Shown in pieces: positions 25,669 to 34,461 of a stretch of DNA of 47,142 nt. Origin of the DNA: a virus; IMG/VR virus record IMGVR_UViG_3300009103_000050, positions 1 to 47,142 of that record. One strand, given 5' to 3'. The notes beneath the pieces were generated by a model that saw only the letters and a program-made list of their open reading frames with translations, did not search any database and was not told the origin of the DNA. Each line of letters begins with the position of its first letter. Within the stretch, counting starts at the first letter, position 1. The position numbers and the translations under genes are program-made.

Positions 25669-25989
25669 CTAAAAGTAGGTCATGAAAACCGTGAAGCTTC
25701 CATGCGGCGTTGAGGCACTGTCTATTCTCATGGGACGTCTCGACTGGGCAACGTCGGTTGTGTCCGTTCCCGGTAACCAAACCCTGTCGGTCAACCCTAG
25801 CCTTTCCGTCGTCGCTATTTGTGTGTTGCTTATTCTTTCCCTTCCACTTGAATCGGTAATTGTGTTTGTGCTGTTTTCAACTCGTGCGGAAATGACACGC
25901 TGGGATCCAAAGCTTGGATCACCGTATGCGTCTTTTCCTGTCGCGCTAGCAACGGTAACCTTGCCGGTGAGCATTGACGAATAGGCCAT
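25669..25989 (-). CDS. Head closure (stopper) protein
   Basis: 106 residues. A small beta-barrel type sequence: L-T-G-K-V-T-V, A-Y-G-D-P-S-F-G-S-Q, I-A-T-T-E-R-L-G-L-T-D-R-V-W-L-P-G near residue 60 and R-P-M-R-I-D-S-A. It fits the head-closure proteins that seal the portal after packaging. It lies between the adaptor and the gp10-like gene, the usual place, and its stop is 6 bp ahead of the next start. Call by synteny and general pattern. Confidence 0.7.
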   Translation of the reverse strand: MAYSSMLTGKVTVASATGKDAYGDPSFGSQRVISARVENSTNTITDSSGRERISNTQIATTERLGLTDRVWLPGTDTTDVAQSRRPMRIDSASTPHGSFTVFMTYF

Positions 25990-25991
25990 GT

Positions 25992-26675
25992 CTATACCCC
26001 CGCAATTCTTCGATGCGGTAAGAGCATCATCATCGCCGCCGATGGGAGCGACGTTCCTGGGTACATCTTCGCTTGCGTCGCTGTATCGCCGACAGGGTTG
26101 GCATATGTGACGCTGTAGCTCATCAGGCTTTCTCTCGTTATGTTGAGATCTCGACCTTGCTGGCGAAACCGTGTCGTCACAGAAATCGTAGCTGCCCTCT
26201 TTATGTCAAGGGGAATCGTTGGCGTTGTCGCCGCTGGAAGCTCATAACCGCCGTCGTATGTTACGCGGATGGATTTCTGTTCTTGTCCCGCAGCGGGGTG
26301 CCCCGCTATTGTTCCCGGTGGGCAAGGGACGGTCCATGGCCAACCCGCTCGGTAATAAATCAAACCGGCATCAGCGTTGTCTATCGTTATGTTTGAAACG
26401 TCTATCGTGGCAGCAGGGTACCACGGATCGATCAACTCAATCGCTGTAACATTTAGAACGGGTGTTTTGGAAACTGTGATGCGGTATCCACCGAAACCAG
26501 CGACGTCCTCAACGATGCCAGCCTCGTAAGTTAGGCTTCGCCCAAGGAACGCTTCAATCTCGGCAGATACCGCATCGATTAAAGTCTCAAGATAATTGTC
26601 GGAGTCGGGATCAGAGATCCCAAGCTCCGCCTTCACGTCGGACAGAGTAGTAAGAGCGTTGGCAGCAAGTGACAT
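25992..26675 (-). CDS. Head-tail adaptor (gp6/gp15-like connector)
   Basis: 227 residues from ATG 26675, chosen for the AGGAGGT site just upstream. The N-terminus (T-T-L-S-D-V-K-A-E-L-G-I, D-N-Y-L-E-T-L-I-D-A-V-S-A-E-I-E-A-F-L-G-R) is the typical helical start of head-tail adaptor proteins. A beta insert follows and then I-R-V-T-Y-D-G-G-Y and a helix with D-I-K-R-A-A. It forms the ring below the portal. It is a little longer than the usual 100-200 residues. Confidence 0.85.
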   Translation of the reverse strand: MSLAANALTTLSDVKAELGISDPDSDNYLETLIDAVSAEIEAFLGRSLTYEAGIVEDVAGFGGYRITVSKTPVLNVTAIELIDPWYPAATIDVSNITIDNADAGLIYYRAGWPWTVPCPPGTIAGHPAAGQEQKSIRVTYDGGYELPAATTPTIPLDIKRAATISVTTRFRQQGRDLNITRESLMSYSVTYANPVGDTATQAKMYPGTSLPSAAMMMLLPHRRIAGV

Positions 26676-26714
26676 CACACCTCCTCGGGGAAACGGCAAA
26701 TGCCGCCAATCCCT

Positions 26715-26990
26715 CTACTCCTCGGTTGCCCGCCTGCGAGATGACCGACGTCGAAGCAATTTCTTTTTCGGTTTCTCTTCAGCTTTTTCGGCTGGCTCTT
26801 CAGCGGGCAACGGTTCCTCTATCTTCACAATCGGCGCTTTTTTCACCGGGGAAGATTTCACCTCTGCCGTCAAATACTCAGCAATGTTTCGCTTGACGTA
26901 TTCGGCAGCTTCAGCGTCATCAAATCCGGCAATTTCTCCGCCATTGTAGTTTCCGCAATTCTTAAGAAAGCGAATCTTTTTGGTTGACAT
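26715..26990 (-). CDS. Small capsid-module protein with charged tail
   Basis: 91 residues. The first 40 (K-K-I-R-F-L-K-N-C-G-N-Y-N-G-G-E-I-A-G-F, then A-A-E-Y-V-K) match a short protein often found between capsid and connector genes of siphoviruses. The rest is alternating acidic and basic, finishing with an Arg-rich stretch (L-L-R-R-R-S-S-R-R-R). Function unknown; the arginine-rich end could bind DNA in the head. Confidence 0.7.
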   Translation of the reverse strand: MSTKKIRFLKNCGNYNGGEIAGFDDAEAAEYVKRNIAEYLTAEVKSSPVKKAPIVKIEEPLPAEEPAEKAEEKPKKKLLRRRSSRRRATEE

Positions 26991-27015
26991 ATCAACCCCC
27001 TTCCAAAGTTATTCG

Positions 27016-27507
27016 CTATCTTGGTGCGAGTACGTTTCCGCCGTCGACCGCAATGAGTGCAACGGTTGCAACTCGCGCCGCATTTGATTGCACCACATCG
27101 GTGGTCACGCGAACATGTCGCCGACACCGATGAAACGGAAGTGTGAACGAAAGCGCCCCACTGTCGGAGACAGCCGCATCAATCACCAACGGATCGGGTA
27201 ACCCATCAGCGCCGTCGGCAGCAGTCATCAGATCGGCAGCGGGAACAGCGGCGAACGGTAGCGCGGGGGCACCCGCGCCATCGTCGGCAGCGTCCTCGAC
27301 CACCAAGGTAACAGTGCAAGTTTCCGCGCCAGCGACGTCGGTTTGCACTTCCAAGGTGATCAATCCGGAGCCAAGTTGTTGTGGGCCATCTGGGGTTGTA
27401 TCCAGACTTGCACCGTTGCTATTCCAGTCGCCAGCCTGGGAATCCAGAAGCAACCGAGTGGCACCCGAAAAAGCACCTACGTCGTGAACATTAGAAAAAG
27501 CAGTCAT
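27016..27507 (-). CDS. Putative capsid-associated / decoration protein
   Basis: 163 residues, beta-rich and Ala/Gly/Asp-rich, lying immediately after the major capsid gene. It contains T-R-L-L-L-D-S-Q-A, L-I-T-L-E-V-Q-T-D-V, L-P-F-A-A-V-P-A-A and R-H-V-R-V-T-T-D-V-V. The size, place and pattern recall Bbp16-like capsid-associated proteins, but the likeness is only general. A strong AAGGAG Shine-Dalgarno suggests high expression, as for a virion component. Confidence 0.6.
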   Translation of the reverse strand: MTAFSNVHDVGAFSGATRLLLDSQAGDWNSNGASLDTTPDGPQQLGSGLITLEVQTDVAGAETCTVTLVVEDAADDGAGAPALPFAAVPAADLMTAADGADGLPDPLVIDAAVSDSGALSFTLPFHRCRRHVRVTTDVVQSNAARVATVALIAVDGGNVLAPR

Positions 27508-27536
27508 TGTTTTTTCTCCTTATCTTTCAGTTATGG

Positions 27537-28745
27537 CTAGACGCCGTAAGTTACTCCGGTGATTACGCTGATCTCTTGACCTCGCTGACGCGCCCCGAAA
27601 TCGTGTCGACTGAGAGCACGAATTACCGTCTGGTCTGTCGAGATGCCAGAAATTACGTTTGCACCGTCGTTAAAAGCGCCGCCCTCGTAAATGCTAATCT
27701 CAAGACCGGAACTCTCTGCGATCATTAACGAGCTGAAGTCTGCAAAGTAAACTTCAGTTTCATTTCCACCGCCACCGAGATTGGTTGGGATCTGCGTCGT
27801 CGTTTGATAACGAAAACCCATCAACGTACCGCGAAGCATCTCGTCACGGAAAACAAAGTTTCCATTGAGATCACGAATACGCATCAAGCCAGCCTTGGTT
27901 CGAGGTGGGAAGATCCAACCCGCGTTGCTCAACGGCACATTGAGATTTTCCAGGTTAGTCATCGCCGTGAAAAGATCATTGGTAATGTCGTTCAGCGTCA
28001 CGCCGGTAGCGGCGAAGACGTTGGCAGGCAAAGCCCAATGGCGCATACCCTTTGGAGTATTGCTAGCACCGTTTCCACGAATGAAAGCAATATCCTCACG
28101 AAGAGCCATAGTCGCCACAAGATCATTTCTCACAATCTGGTCGACGTTGGAACTAGAGTCTTTGATCAAATCATTGCTGATCGGAACAAGACTAACGAGC
28201 TTTTTGGCCGACAAGGTAAGCTGGCCAAAGGCAGGTTGGCTTTGTGGAATGTTTTGCAGTTCTCCGACGTAGGCAGCCGTAGAAGATGCACTTTGAAATG
28301 GCATCGTCAAGCTTCCCCTGTTCATGGGAACAGACATTGCACCCATCGAGCGAACAACAGTTTTTGCGCGAAGAAGCTCGATGATTTCACTCATGAACTC
28401 TTCCGGCACAAGAGCACCGCCAGCGTCGAGAACGCTTTCATTCAAGCTCTTTGCCATGTAGTCGTCGCCCCAGTTTTTAGCGATGCTTGCTGCTCGCTCT
28501 GGGTCGCCTTTTCCAGCGGCGAGCAATCGAATGAATCGAGCCGCACTGGTTCCGGCTTTCGACGTCGAAAGCTTTTCAGCAAGTTTGCTGTCATCACTTC
28601 CGGCAAAAGGTTGTGTGTACTTTCTAACCGGCGTTGATTCTTTTTGCTCAACCAAATTGGTCAAGGTCTTCTTCATCTCGGCCATTTCATCGCCAAGGGT
28701 ATCGCGCACGAAACCTTGGACATCTTCCTTGGTAAGGATACTCAT
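27537..28745 (-). CDS. Major capsid protein, HK97 fold
   Basis: 402 residues. The first 100 are a charged helical delta-domain (scaffold) with M-A-E-M-K-K-T-L-T-N-L. The HK97 body follows: L-V-P-E-E-F-M-S-E-I-I-E-L-L near 115, Y-V-G-E-L-Q-N-I-P near 155, L-V-S-L-V-P-I-S-N-D-L-I near 185, A-F-I-R-G-N-G near 220, G-W-I-F-P-P-R near 275 and a P-domain end with H-D-F-G. The prohead protease encoded just upstream would remove the delta-domain. AAGGAG Shine-Dalgarno; overlaps the protease gene by 4 bp. Confidence 0.96.
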   Translation of the reverse strand: MSILTKEDVQGFVRDTLGDEMAEMKKTLTNLVEQKESTPVRKYTQPFAGSDDSKLAEKLSTSKAGTSAARFIRLLAAGKGDPERAASIAKNWGDDYMAKSLNESVLDAGGALVPEEFMSEIIELLRAKTVVRSMGAMSVPMNRGSLTMPFQSASSTAAYVGELQNIPQSQPAFGQLTLSAKKLVSLVPISNDLIKDSSSNVDQIVRNDLVATMALREDIAFIRGNGASNTPKGMRHWALPANVFAATGVTLNDITNDLFTAMTNLENLNVPLSNAGWIFPPRTKAGLMRIRDLNGNFVFRDEMLRGTLMGFRYQTTTQIPTNLGGGGNETEVYFADFSSLMIAESSGLEISIYEGGAFNDGANVISGISTDQTVIRALSRHDFGARQRGQEISVITGVTYGV

Positions 28746-30109
28746 TGTTTGTCTCCTTGTTCTTGTCCTGTTAGACGACCAATAAGGCCGCGCAGTTCAT
28801 CCATTTCAACCCGAGCCGACTCAACCACCATTGACTGAAACGACTTCAGGTCTGGGATCTGGTAAGTGTCGTCGCCAGTATCCCCTTCTGGAGACAACGA
28901 ATCATCTTTCTCTTCTATGTTTTCCGAAACCTCTTTTTCAAAAGGTGGCGGTTCTTTTCCGAACTGTTTGTAATGCTTGGCGAGGTGCTCATAGACTCCT
29001 TTTCTGTCTTGCTCTGGAATATCAACCCCGCCACGAGCGCCCATCAATGCGCCCATTGCAGCGGAAACCCCTCGCCACACGACGTCATAACTTCCTGCTT
29101 TGTGATGTGGCAGCTTATATGAGCTTTTAACATCTGGATTTTCAGCGTCGTACCACGTTGACATAATCTTCAAATCTTCAGGTGTGGCATCTCTTTCTTC
29201 AACGGCAGAATCCCACTCGTCACCTTCAGGGGCTGCCGTGTAAGCCTTGAAGGGGATCACAGCTTTTTCCTCGACGGTTTCTGGTTCCTCTTTCGCATAG
29301 AAGTCTTCCAACAACTCCTTCGGAACATCGTCAATCTCTGTTTCGATCTCTTCTTTTTCAAGAATAGAAAACGAAACTTCTTCGTCTTTTCTCGTCACTG
29401 CGAAGTGCACGGGTGCCACTTGCTTGTATGTTGCTTCATAAAGTGAACGCGGAAGAACAAGAGCGCCAGCGCCATCGAGGATCTTTTCTGCCCACTCAAC
29501 CATTGGGGTCGTGTCGATTCCGACGCTACGAGCTTGGGCCAGCCCCTCTGGATTGCTTGGCACGGGTACGGCTGACCACTCCAAAAGCTTTTGCTTTTTA
29601 AAGTTGGTCGGCATCAACCCATCTCTTGCCTCGTCGATCTCGTATTCAATAGGCATAAATCCAACCGATGCACCACGAAGAAATCCATTGAGATACATTC
29701 GCCCGATCATGTTTCCGAACGGATAAAGATCTTTCGATGGAAACTTTGCAACGCTTTTCAGCGTCGATGTTTCTGGATCAACGAAAACCATTGTTGACTT
29801 TGCGACTGGCGGGCTGGTCGTATCGTGCGCCCAAAGAACAACCGGATTTTTCATATACTCAGAAAGTTCCCATCCGTCCTGCTTTATGGTGTCGCCGTCG
29901 CGATCCACTGCGGCTGTCGAGATGGTAAACGGAACGTCAAAGTTTTCGTTTTCGTTTTGCGCTGCTTCAGTGGGGACGATTTCAACGTCCACAAACTTCA
30001 AAACGCCGTCGCTGTTTTCGATCAAATCAGAAAACTCTTTCGACGTTCGCGGTGTTTTGTCGACGTCAATCTTTGACTTGTCGAACCACTTGTTCTTGTT
30101 GTCGTTCAT
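28742..30109 (-). CDS. Prohead protease with long C-terminal extension
   Basis: 455 residues. The N-terminal domain (about 55-200) is an HK97-type (U35) prohead protease: V-V-L-W-A-H-D with H95, and G-F-L-R-G-A-S-V-G-F-M-P with S148 as catalytic residues. It cleaves the capsid delta-domain. The remaining 250 residues are unusual for a simple protease and include K-L-P-H-H-K-A-G and V-D-I-P-E-Q-D-R-K-G-V-Y with L-A-K-H-Y-K-Q-F-G-K, a small helical module that phages often fuse to head proteases. It may be a scaffold or capsid-binding part. Overlaps portal and capsid genes by 4 bp each. Confidence 0.9.
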   Translation of the reverse strand: MNDNKNKWFDKSKIDVDKTPRTSKEFSDLIENSDGVLKFVDVEIVPTEAAQNENENFDVPFTISTAAVDRDGDTIKQDGWELSEYMKNPVVLWAHDTTSPPVAKSTMVFVDPETSTLKSVAKFPSKDLYPFGNMIGRMYLNGFLRGASVGFMPIEYEIDEARDGLMPTNFKKQKLLEWSAVPVPSNPEGLAQARSVGIDTTPMVEWAEKILDGAGALVLPRSLYEATYKQVAPVHFAVTRKDEEVSFSILEKEEIETEIDDVPKELLEDFYAKEEPETVEEKAVIPFKAYTAAPEGDEWDSAVEERDATPEDLKIMSTWYDAENPDVKSSYKLPHHKAGSYDVVWRGVSAAMGALMGARGGVDIPEQDRKGVYEHLAKHYKQFGKEPPPFEKEVSENIEEKDDSLSPEGDTGDDTYQIPDLKSFQSMVVESARVEMDELRGLIGRLTGQEQGDKQ

Positions 30110-32292
30110 GCGTAACTCCTAAGAGCCTCAAGAAGCATCTCTTCTTGAACCTCGAATGCTTTGATGAAAGCTTCCCTCAAAACTTCAAACTTCACGTCGG
30201 TGAAATCGTCAAACTCTTTCGCGAAGCCAAGTTCCTCTTCGGACAGGACAACTTCATCAGCCTCTTCAACCCATTCAGTGTCAATCTCTTCTTCTCTTTC
30301 GGTTTCTTTTGCAATCTTGCCTTTTGTCATCGACACCACCGGCACAATCGTACAGCGGCAGTTGATGTCTAACTCGGCAACCCCGAAGTCACTTGGGTAC
30401 ATCGCCGTCGCTGCCCCGATGCGAAATGGCTCGCTCATCTTCACAACTTTTCCATGAAGCGCACGGTGACCGGACATCGACCCGCGAAAGCGAACCCTTT
30501 TATCTCTGGCTGTCAACCAACGCTTGCCCTCGAAAACGCCCGGCTGATCTAACCCCTGAAAACGAGCGAAGTTCGACGACCGCATGACCTCGGTTCTCGC
30601 GATGGTCTTTGAACGATTCTTGTAGAACTCATCATAAAGACCACGGATCCGATAGGATAGCCGGTTCACATCTTCACCCTGAATGACGCCAACCGTCAGG
30701 CGATCCCTAACTTCGTTTCTTGTCACGTTGTTGATTCCAACAATGTCAACGCTAGAATAGCCCTGCAAATATTCTACAACCTGCGGCGACAGCAAACTAA
30801 ACGACGGCTCAAGACCAGCGGAAACCAGGGTGAGATTTCCCATCTCCTTGACGGCGTCTTCAATCTCTTTCTTTGTGTAAAGGTCTAAAGTCTCCGGCTG
30901 CAAAACCTCAAGAATGGTGTCGATGTTTGCTTGTGTGACAGCCTTTTTCACTGAACGTTCTTCGTAGTCTTCGATCTCTTCTTCGGCCTCGATGTTCTCA
31001 GCCTCGACATCTGGCATTGCTGGGCCGACGTCTTCACCGTCTATGCTGACAAAAGTTGTTGAGCCGTCGACGGGGTATCTGTCGCCGTCTTCTCGTGGAC
31101 CCAACCCGGCGACGTCGCGAACCTCGTTGATCGTGAAGGCATACGGTGCCACCTTGATCAAGTTCATTTGAAACTCTTTGTCTTCTGGCACCGGGTTGTC
31201 GTATTCAAGAAACAAGCCCTGACCGAATGACGGCACAAGTTTTTCTTGCAGCTCGGTTCTCCAAAACTCAAGACGTGGCGTTATCGTCCATCGACTGTAG
31301 AGATAATCTGCACTCTCGATGGTGGCACGGTTGCTGTTCTCGGTGATGCCGAGAAGCTCCGACGGGATACCAAAAGTGTGAATGATTATGTCTCGTTCAT
31401 AGCGACGTAGCTCAATGAGTTGCTGGTCTGCAAAGGTTTGACTCAGTTGTTGGACATCAAGCTCACCAGAGTGCCAATGAGAGTTGAACGCACGAAAGGC
31501 ACCACGGTGCGCATCTTCCCAAGCTTGCTTAGCGCCGCGAAGTTGATTTTCCGATGCACCCTTTACGCCCACCAATAGCTCGGGGGTTGCGCGATTGTAG
31601 AACCAACTTTTGACGTGCTTCGCTGTGTACTCGTCGGTATCCAGTTCGTCGCCCAAGGTTTGACCGATGCCGGTACCACGTGCATAGGGGTTCATTGGAT
31701 CTGGATACGCCATCCACAGCATGTCACTTTCGGCGACGTCCATTTGAAGTGAGTTGTAACTTAGATTGAAAAAAGGTTTGTCCCCGCTCGGGGTGGCGTT
31801 GACCCACGTCGGCGGAATCGGCCAAAGCTCGGCGGGTTGACCTTGCGCGTTTCTCTCTATGATGATGAAACTTTCGCCCAATAGTTCGAGATAGATTTGT
31901 GCCGTTTGCCGAAGAGCCCTACCAGTCATGACAGGGTTTGGCCTATTCATTAGAACGTTGAAGGGGTTTTCAACCTCGACCATAGAACGGCTCTTGGTCG
32001 TTGGTACGTTGCCCATACGTTGCTTGCCGTTTGATTCCCGGTAAAGATGCCAGGGTACAGACGACGTCGAAACAGAGATTCGATCCACAACGGCACGAAG
32101 CCAAGGCAGATTTTTGTATGCCTCAAGAAGTTCTCTTGACCCGCGCTTTGGTGCGCTCCCCGTCGTGAGAATGCGCGTGAGAATACTTTCACCGCCCTCG
32201 GCAAATCCGCCGTCGAATGGTGCTTTCTCGATTGCTGATTCGTTCTTTTTTCCGAACGGCTTTTTTATCGCGTCCCACAGTTTCATGCCCAT
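30106..32292 (-). CDS. Portal protein fused to MuF-type head morphogenesis domain
   Basis: 728 residues. Residues about 40-430 are an HK97-family portal (L-P-W-L-R-A-V-V-D-R-I, Y-L-E-L-L-G-E-S-F-I, L-W-P-I-P-P, G-I-P-S-E-L-L-G-I). From about 510 there is an SPP1 gp7/MuF domain: N-R-S-K-T-I-A-R-T-E-V near 565, R-H...G followed by G-K-V-V, and D-I-N-C-R-C-T-I near 655. The portal forms the DNA channel; MuF proteins are minor head proteins, often ejected. In most phages these are separate genes. ATG 32286 (two codons in) is a possible start. Confidence 0.9.
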   Translation of the reverse strand: MGMKLWDAIKKPFGKKNESAIEKAPFDGGFAEGGESILTRILTTGSAPKRGSRELLEAYKNLPWLRAVVDRISVSTSSVPWHLYRESNGKQRMGNVPTTKSRSMVEVENPFNVLMNRPNPVMTGRALRQTAQIYLELLGESFIIIERNAQGQPAELWPIPPTWVNATPSGDKPFFNLSYNSLQMDVAESDMLWMAYPDPMNPYARGTGIGQTLGDELDTDEYTAKHVKSWFYNRATPELLVGVKGASENQLRGAKQAWEDAHRGAFRAFNSHWHSGELDVQQLSQTFADQQLIELRRYERDIIIHTFGIPSELLGITENSNRATIESADYLYSRWTITPRLEFWRTELQEKLVPSFGQGLFLEYDNPVPEDKEFQMNLIKVAPYAFTINEVRDVAGLGPREDGDRYPVDGSTTFVSIDGEDVGPAMPDVEAENIEAEEEIEDYEERSVKKAVTQANIDTILEVLQPETLDLYTKKEIEDAVKEMGNLTLVSAGLEPSFSLLSPQVVEYLQGYSSVDIVGINNVTRNEVRDRLTVGVIQGEDVNRLSYRIRGLYDEFYKNRSKTIARTEVMRSSNFARFQGLDQPGVFEGKRWLTARDKRVRFRGSMSGHRALHGKVVKMSEPFRIGAATAMYPSDFGVAELDINCRCTIVPVVSMTKGKIAKETEREEEIDTEWVEEADEVVLSEEELGFAKEFDDFTDVKFEVLREAFIKAFEVQEEMLLEALRSYA

Positions 32293-32323
32293 ACCCTATA
32301 CGTTGGATGTCAATCGACAAAAC

Positions 32324-34126
32324 TCAAACAAGAACAAAATCAACAAAAGACTCTTTTGCCGCCAGCGCATAAACGACGGCGTCAGCCTCGTCTGGGCTTT
32401 GCATGCCCCTTGTTCGCATCTCGTCTTTGCTTTCTATGCGTATCTGGCCTTTGGAGTTTAGCCGCCAACGGATAGAAGTAATTTGCTGAAGTAGTCCGTT
32501 ATGGATCGGAAGGCAGATCGGATTTTCACTGTTAGGGTTCAAACGCTCGCGGAGATTCCAATACCATTCGGCCCGAGAGTTGAAAAATCGGTCTGAAATT
32601 TTTGGGCGGGTACCACCACGTGCCGCCCTGATTTTAGGACATGAGACGCCGTAACCCCCCGGATTCATTGCGCTTTTCGGGATCTGGCCGCTAAGCCCCT
32701 GGTTTTGTTGAGCTTTTTGGGTGGACCCCCCTGCCGTGGCCCCGTAAGCCCCTGATTCCATTGAGCTTTTGGCGCACCTCGACGACAGCGAGCCACTTTC
32801 GTGCAACTTATCCTCGGTGGCCGGGGGTGATTTGTGCAACCTATCCCGCTCTGCCAGGCTCTTTTGGTGCTCACAAATCGGGCACCCGTCGACGAGAAGA
32901 GACTCATGTAGCGTCGAGAACAAAGAAAAATCCATAGCTTTCTCGTCGAGAATAGCGCGCTTCTCGACGTGGTGCCGACGGCAAAAGCCCTCGGTGTTTA
33001 CTGGTTTGATCGACGTCAAGATCTCCCCACCATCACCGTCAAAGACTTCCACCAGCCGGTCATAAACCCCCGCCCCTAGTCCGTCGGCATCTACAAAGAT
33101 CGATTGAACTTGTTTGTTTCTTGTTATCTCTACCACGTCGCCAACCGTCGCCATCGTCTCTTGTTTGTTTAGTCGGTACACGTCGAGGATTCCAAAGTCT
33201 TCGTTGTATTCTGCGATCACTGTGTAGTCGCTGCCCATCCTTGCGACGTCGACACCGAGGTGGACCGGCTGGTTTGTTGTTAGGTTCTTGCTCGCTAGTT
33301 CCTCCCACCTCTCATTGGCCTTGTGTGCCCAGTCGAGCGGTACCACTGTTGAATCATGCGTTGACGGAAACTCACCAAGCACCCGTGCTTGCCACAGCGG
33401 CGAGTCTTCGCCCCATTGTTCTTTCTTCTCCTCGACCCACGGGGCCGAACATAAACCCGGCACAAGGTCGGCACCCGCTGAAACGTTCGGTGTGTCATAG
33501 GCAGAGATATGCACTTTGCCGACGTCGCTTTGTTTGAACATCTCAAAGAATGGACCATACGGTTCAACGGGGTTGCCGATGCACAACATGCGATCCGATG
33601 CCGAAACAAGAACACCTTCAATGCTGTTCCATATGTCGACGTGCACACCAGGTGCTTCATCCATGATAACTAAAGTTCCGCCCTTGGAATGCCACCCCTG
33701 GAAGTTGACCGGGTTGTCAGTGGAGAACCCGATCAAAAGCCAGTCATCGTCAACAAACAACTTTGGAGCTTTCGGCAAAAGATTGCCACCAAGCTGCACC
33801 CGCGAATCCTTGTAGGCTACTCGGATCTCTTTCCACAACAACTCGACCACCTGCCGATTCGTTGGAGCCGTTGTTAGCACGGCTGAAAACGGGCGAGTGA
33901 ATAACCACCACAACGCAATCCTTGCCGCCAAAAAAGTTTTACCTGAACCATGGCAAGATCTAACGGCAACCTTTTTGTGGTCGATTAGTTTGTTGCATAT
34001 TGTTTCTTGTTTCTCCCATAGCGACGTGCCCAACCATTCCCTCATGAAGAGTGTTGGGTTTCTTTGGAGGGCTAGCAGTTCACCAGCCTCGGGAGGAATA
34101 AAAGTTTCTTCGAAAGCATCTTCCAT
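32324..34126 (-). CDS. terL: Terminase large subunit with in-frame insertion
   Basis: 600 residues from ATG 34126. The ATPase has Walker A R-S-C-H-G-S-G-K-T at 56-64 and Walker B L-V-I-M-D-E-A near 147; the RNase H-like nuclease starts at V-H-L-G-V-D-V-A-R near 280 and ends with S-P-D-E-A-D-A-V-V. It packages DNA into the head. Between I-K-P-V-N-T near 378 and F-F-N-S-R-A-E-W-Y near 512 there are about 130 residues where related enzymes have about 20; this part is G/C-rich, repeat-bearing and low in sequence likeness to any terminase. An upstream TTG start (34195) is less likely. Confidence 0.93.
   Translation of the reverse strand: MEDAFEETFIPPEAGELLALQRNPTLFMREWLGTSLWEKQETICNKLIDHKKVAVRSCHGSGKTFLAARIALWWLFTRPFSAVLTTAPTNRQVVELLWKEIRVAYKDSRVQLGGNLLPKAPKLFVDDDWLLIGFSTDNPVNFQGWHSKGGTLVIMDEAPGVHVDIWNSIEGVLVSASDRMLCIGNPVEPYGPFFEMFKQSDVGKVHISAYDTPNVSAGADLVPGLCSAPWVEEKKEQWGEDSPLWQARVLGEFPSTHDSTVVPLDWAHKANERWEELASKNLTTNQPVHLGVDVARMGSDYTVIAEYNEDFGILDVYRLNKQETMATVGDVVEITRNKQVQSIFVDADGLGAGVYDRLVEVFDGDGGEILTSIKPVNTEGFCRRHHVEKRAILDEKAMDFSLFSTLHESLLVDGCPICEHQKSLAERDRLHKSPPATEDKLHESGSLSSRCAKSSMESGAYGATAGGSTQKAQQNQGLSGQIPKSAMNPGGYGVSCPKIRAARGGTRPKISDRFFNSRAEWYWNLRERLNPNSENPICLPIHNGLLQQITSIRWRLNSKGQIRIESKDEMRTRGMQSPDEADAVVYALAAKESFVDFVLV
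32651..32774 (-). repeat. Three 31-bp imperfect repeats inside terL
   Basis: On the plus strand the units lie at 32651-32681, 32691-32721 and 32744-32774, with the shared core TAAGCCCCTG...TTGAGCTTTT. Units two and three agree at about 24 of 31 positions. They are spaced 40 and 53 bp apart and are read in frame as part of the terminase insertion. A second pair of related 18-mers lies at 32795-32812 and 32828-32845 (core GTGCAAC-TATC). Confidence 0.75.
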
Positions 34127-34461
34127 TTTCCGACGTCCTTTGCTTGTTTGCCATTTGTTTATACATCCTACTGTTTGAACGTTTTGTCGATACAAGGTTA
34201 GCGGTTTCGTCGATACAGGGGCGAAAAACGGGGTTCATTGTCGACGTCGGTTGAAGTTGTTTCGAGGAACTCGACGCAACCCACCGCCGCAAAAGAGCCA
34301 ACGACATTCGTCACTAAGCCCCCTTGACCGCTCGACGCAAACTTGTATAATTCATGCAACCTCGTGGTTGGTGTTTCCTCTGAGAAGTGGTCGAGGAAAA
34401 ATAAGCCCGAGCACAAAACAAAAAAAAACCACAGTTCGTTGGACACAACGAACAATACGAA
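34127..34461. other. Interval between the terminase genes
   Basis: This 335-bp gap holds a minus-strand intrinsic terminator (34420-34453) and two direct repeats of GTTT-TCGATACA type (34181-34194 and 34204-34217, 23 bp apart). An 85-codon frame (34198-34455, minus) starts with TTG inside the terminator stem and contains one hydrophobic segment; I judge it unlikely to be a gene. The region could contain packaging signals, which lie near the terminase genes in many phages, but I cannot define one. Confidence 0.5.
34420..34453 (-). terminator. Intrinsic terminator/attenuator after terS
   Basis: On the minus strand a perfect 8-bp stem GTTCGTTG/CAACGAAC with loop TGTC is followed after five bases by nine T residues. 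It lies just after the terminase small subunit gene and ahead of terL, so part of the late transcript would end here. Confidence 0.75.

Noticed and set aside
32595-32990. Intein or intron in terL
   Set aside because: No intein N-terminal block or terminal His-Asn, and the frame stays open through the insert without splice-like structure that I can see.
34198-34455. 85-codon minus-strand frame with a hydrophobic segment
   Set aside because: The start is a TTG inside the terminator stem, the hydrophobic part is coded by the T-run and no Shine-Dalgarno is present.
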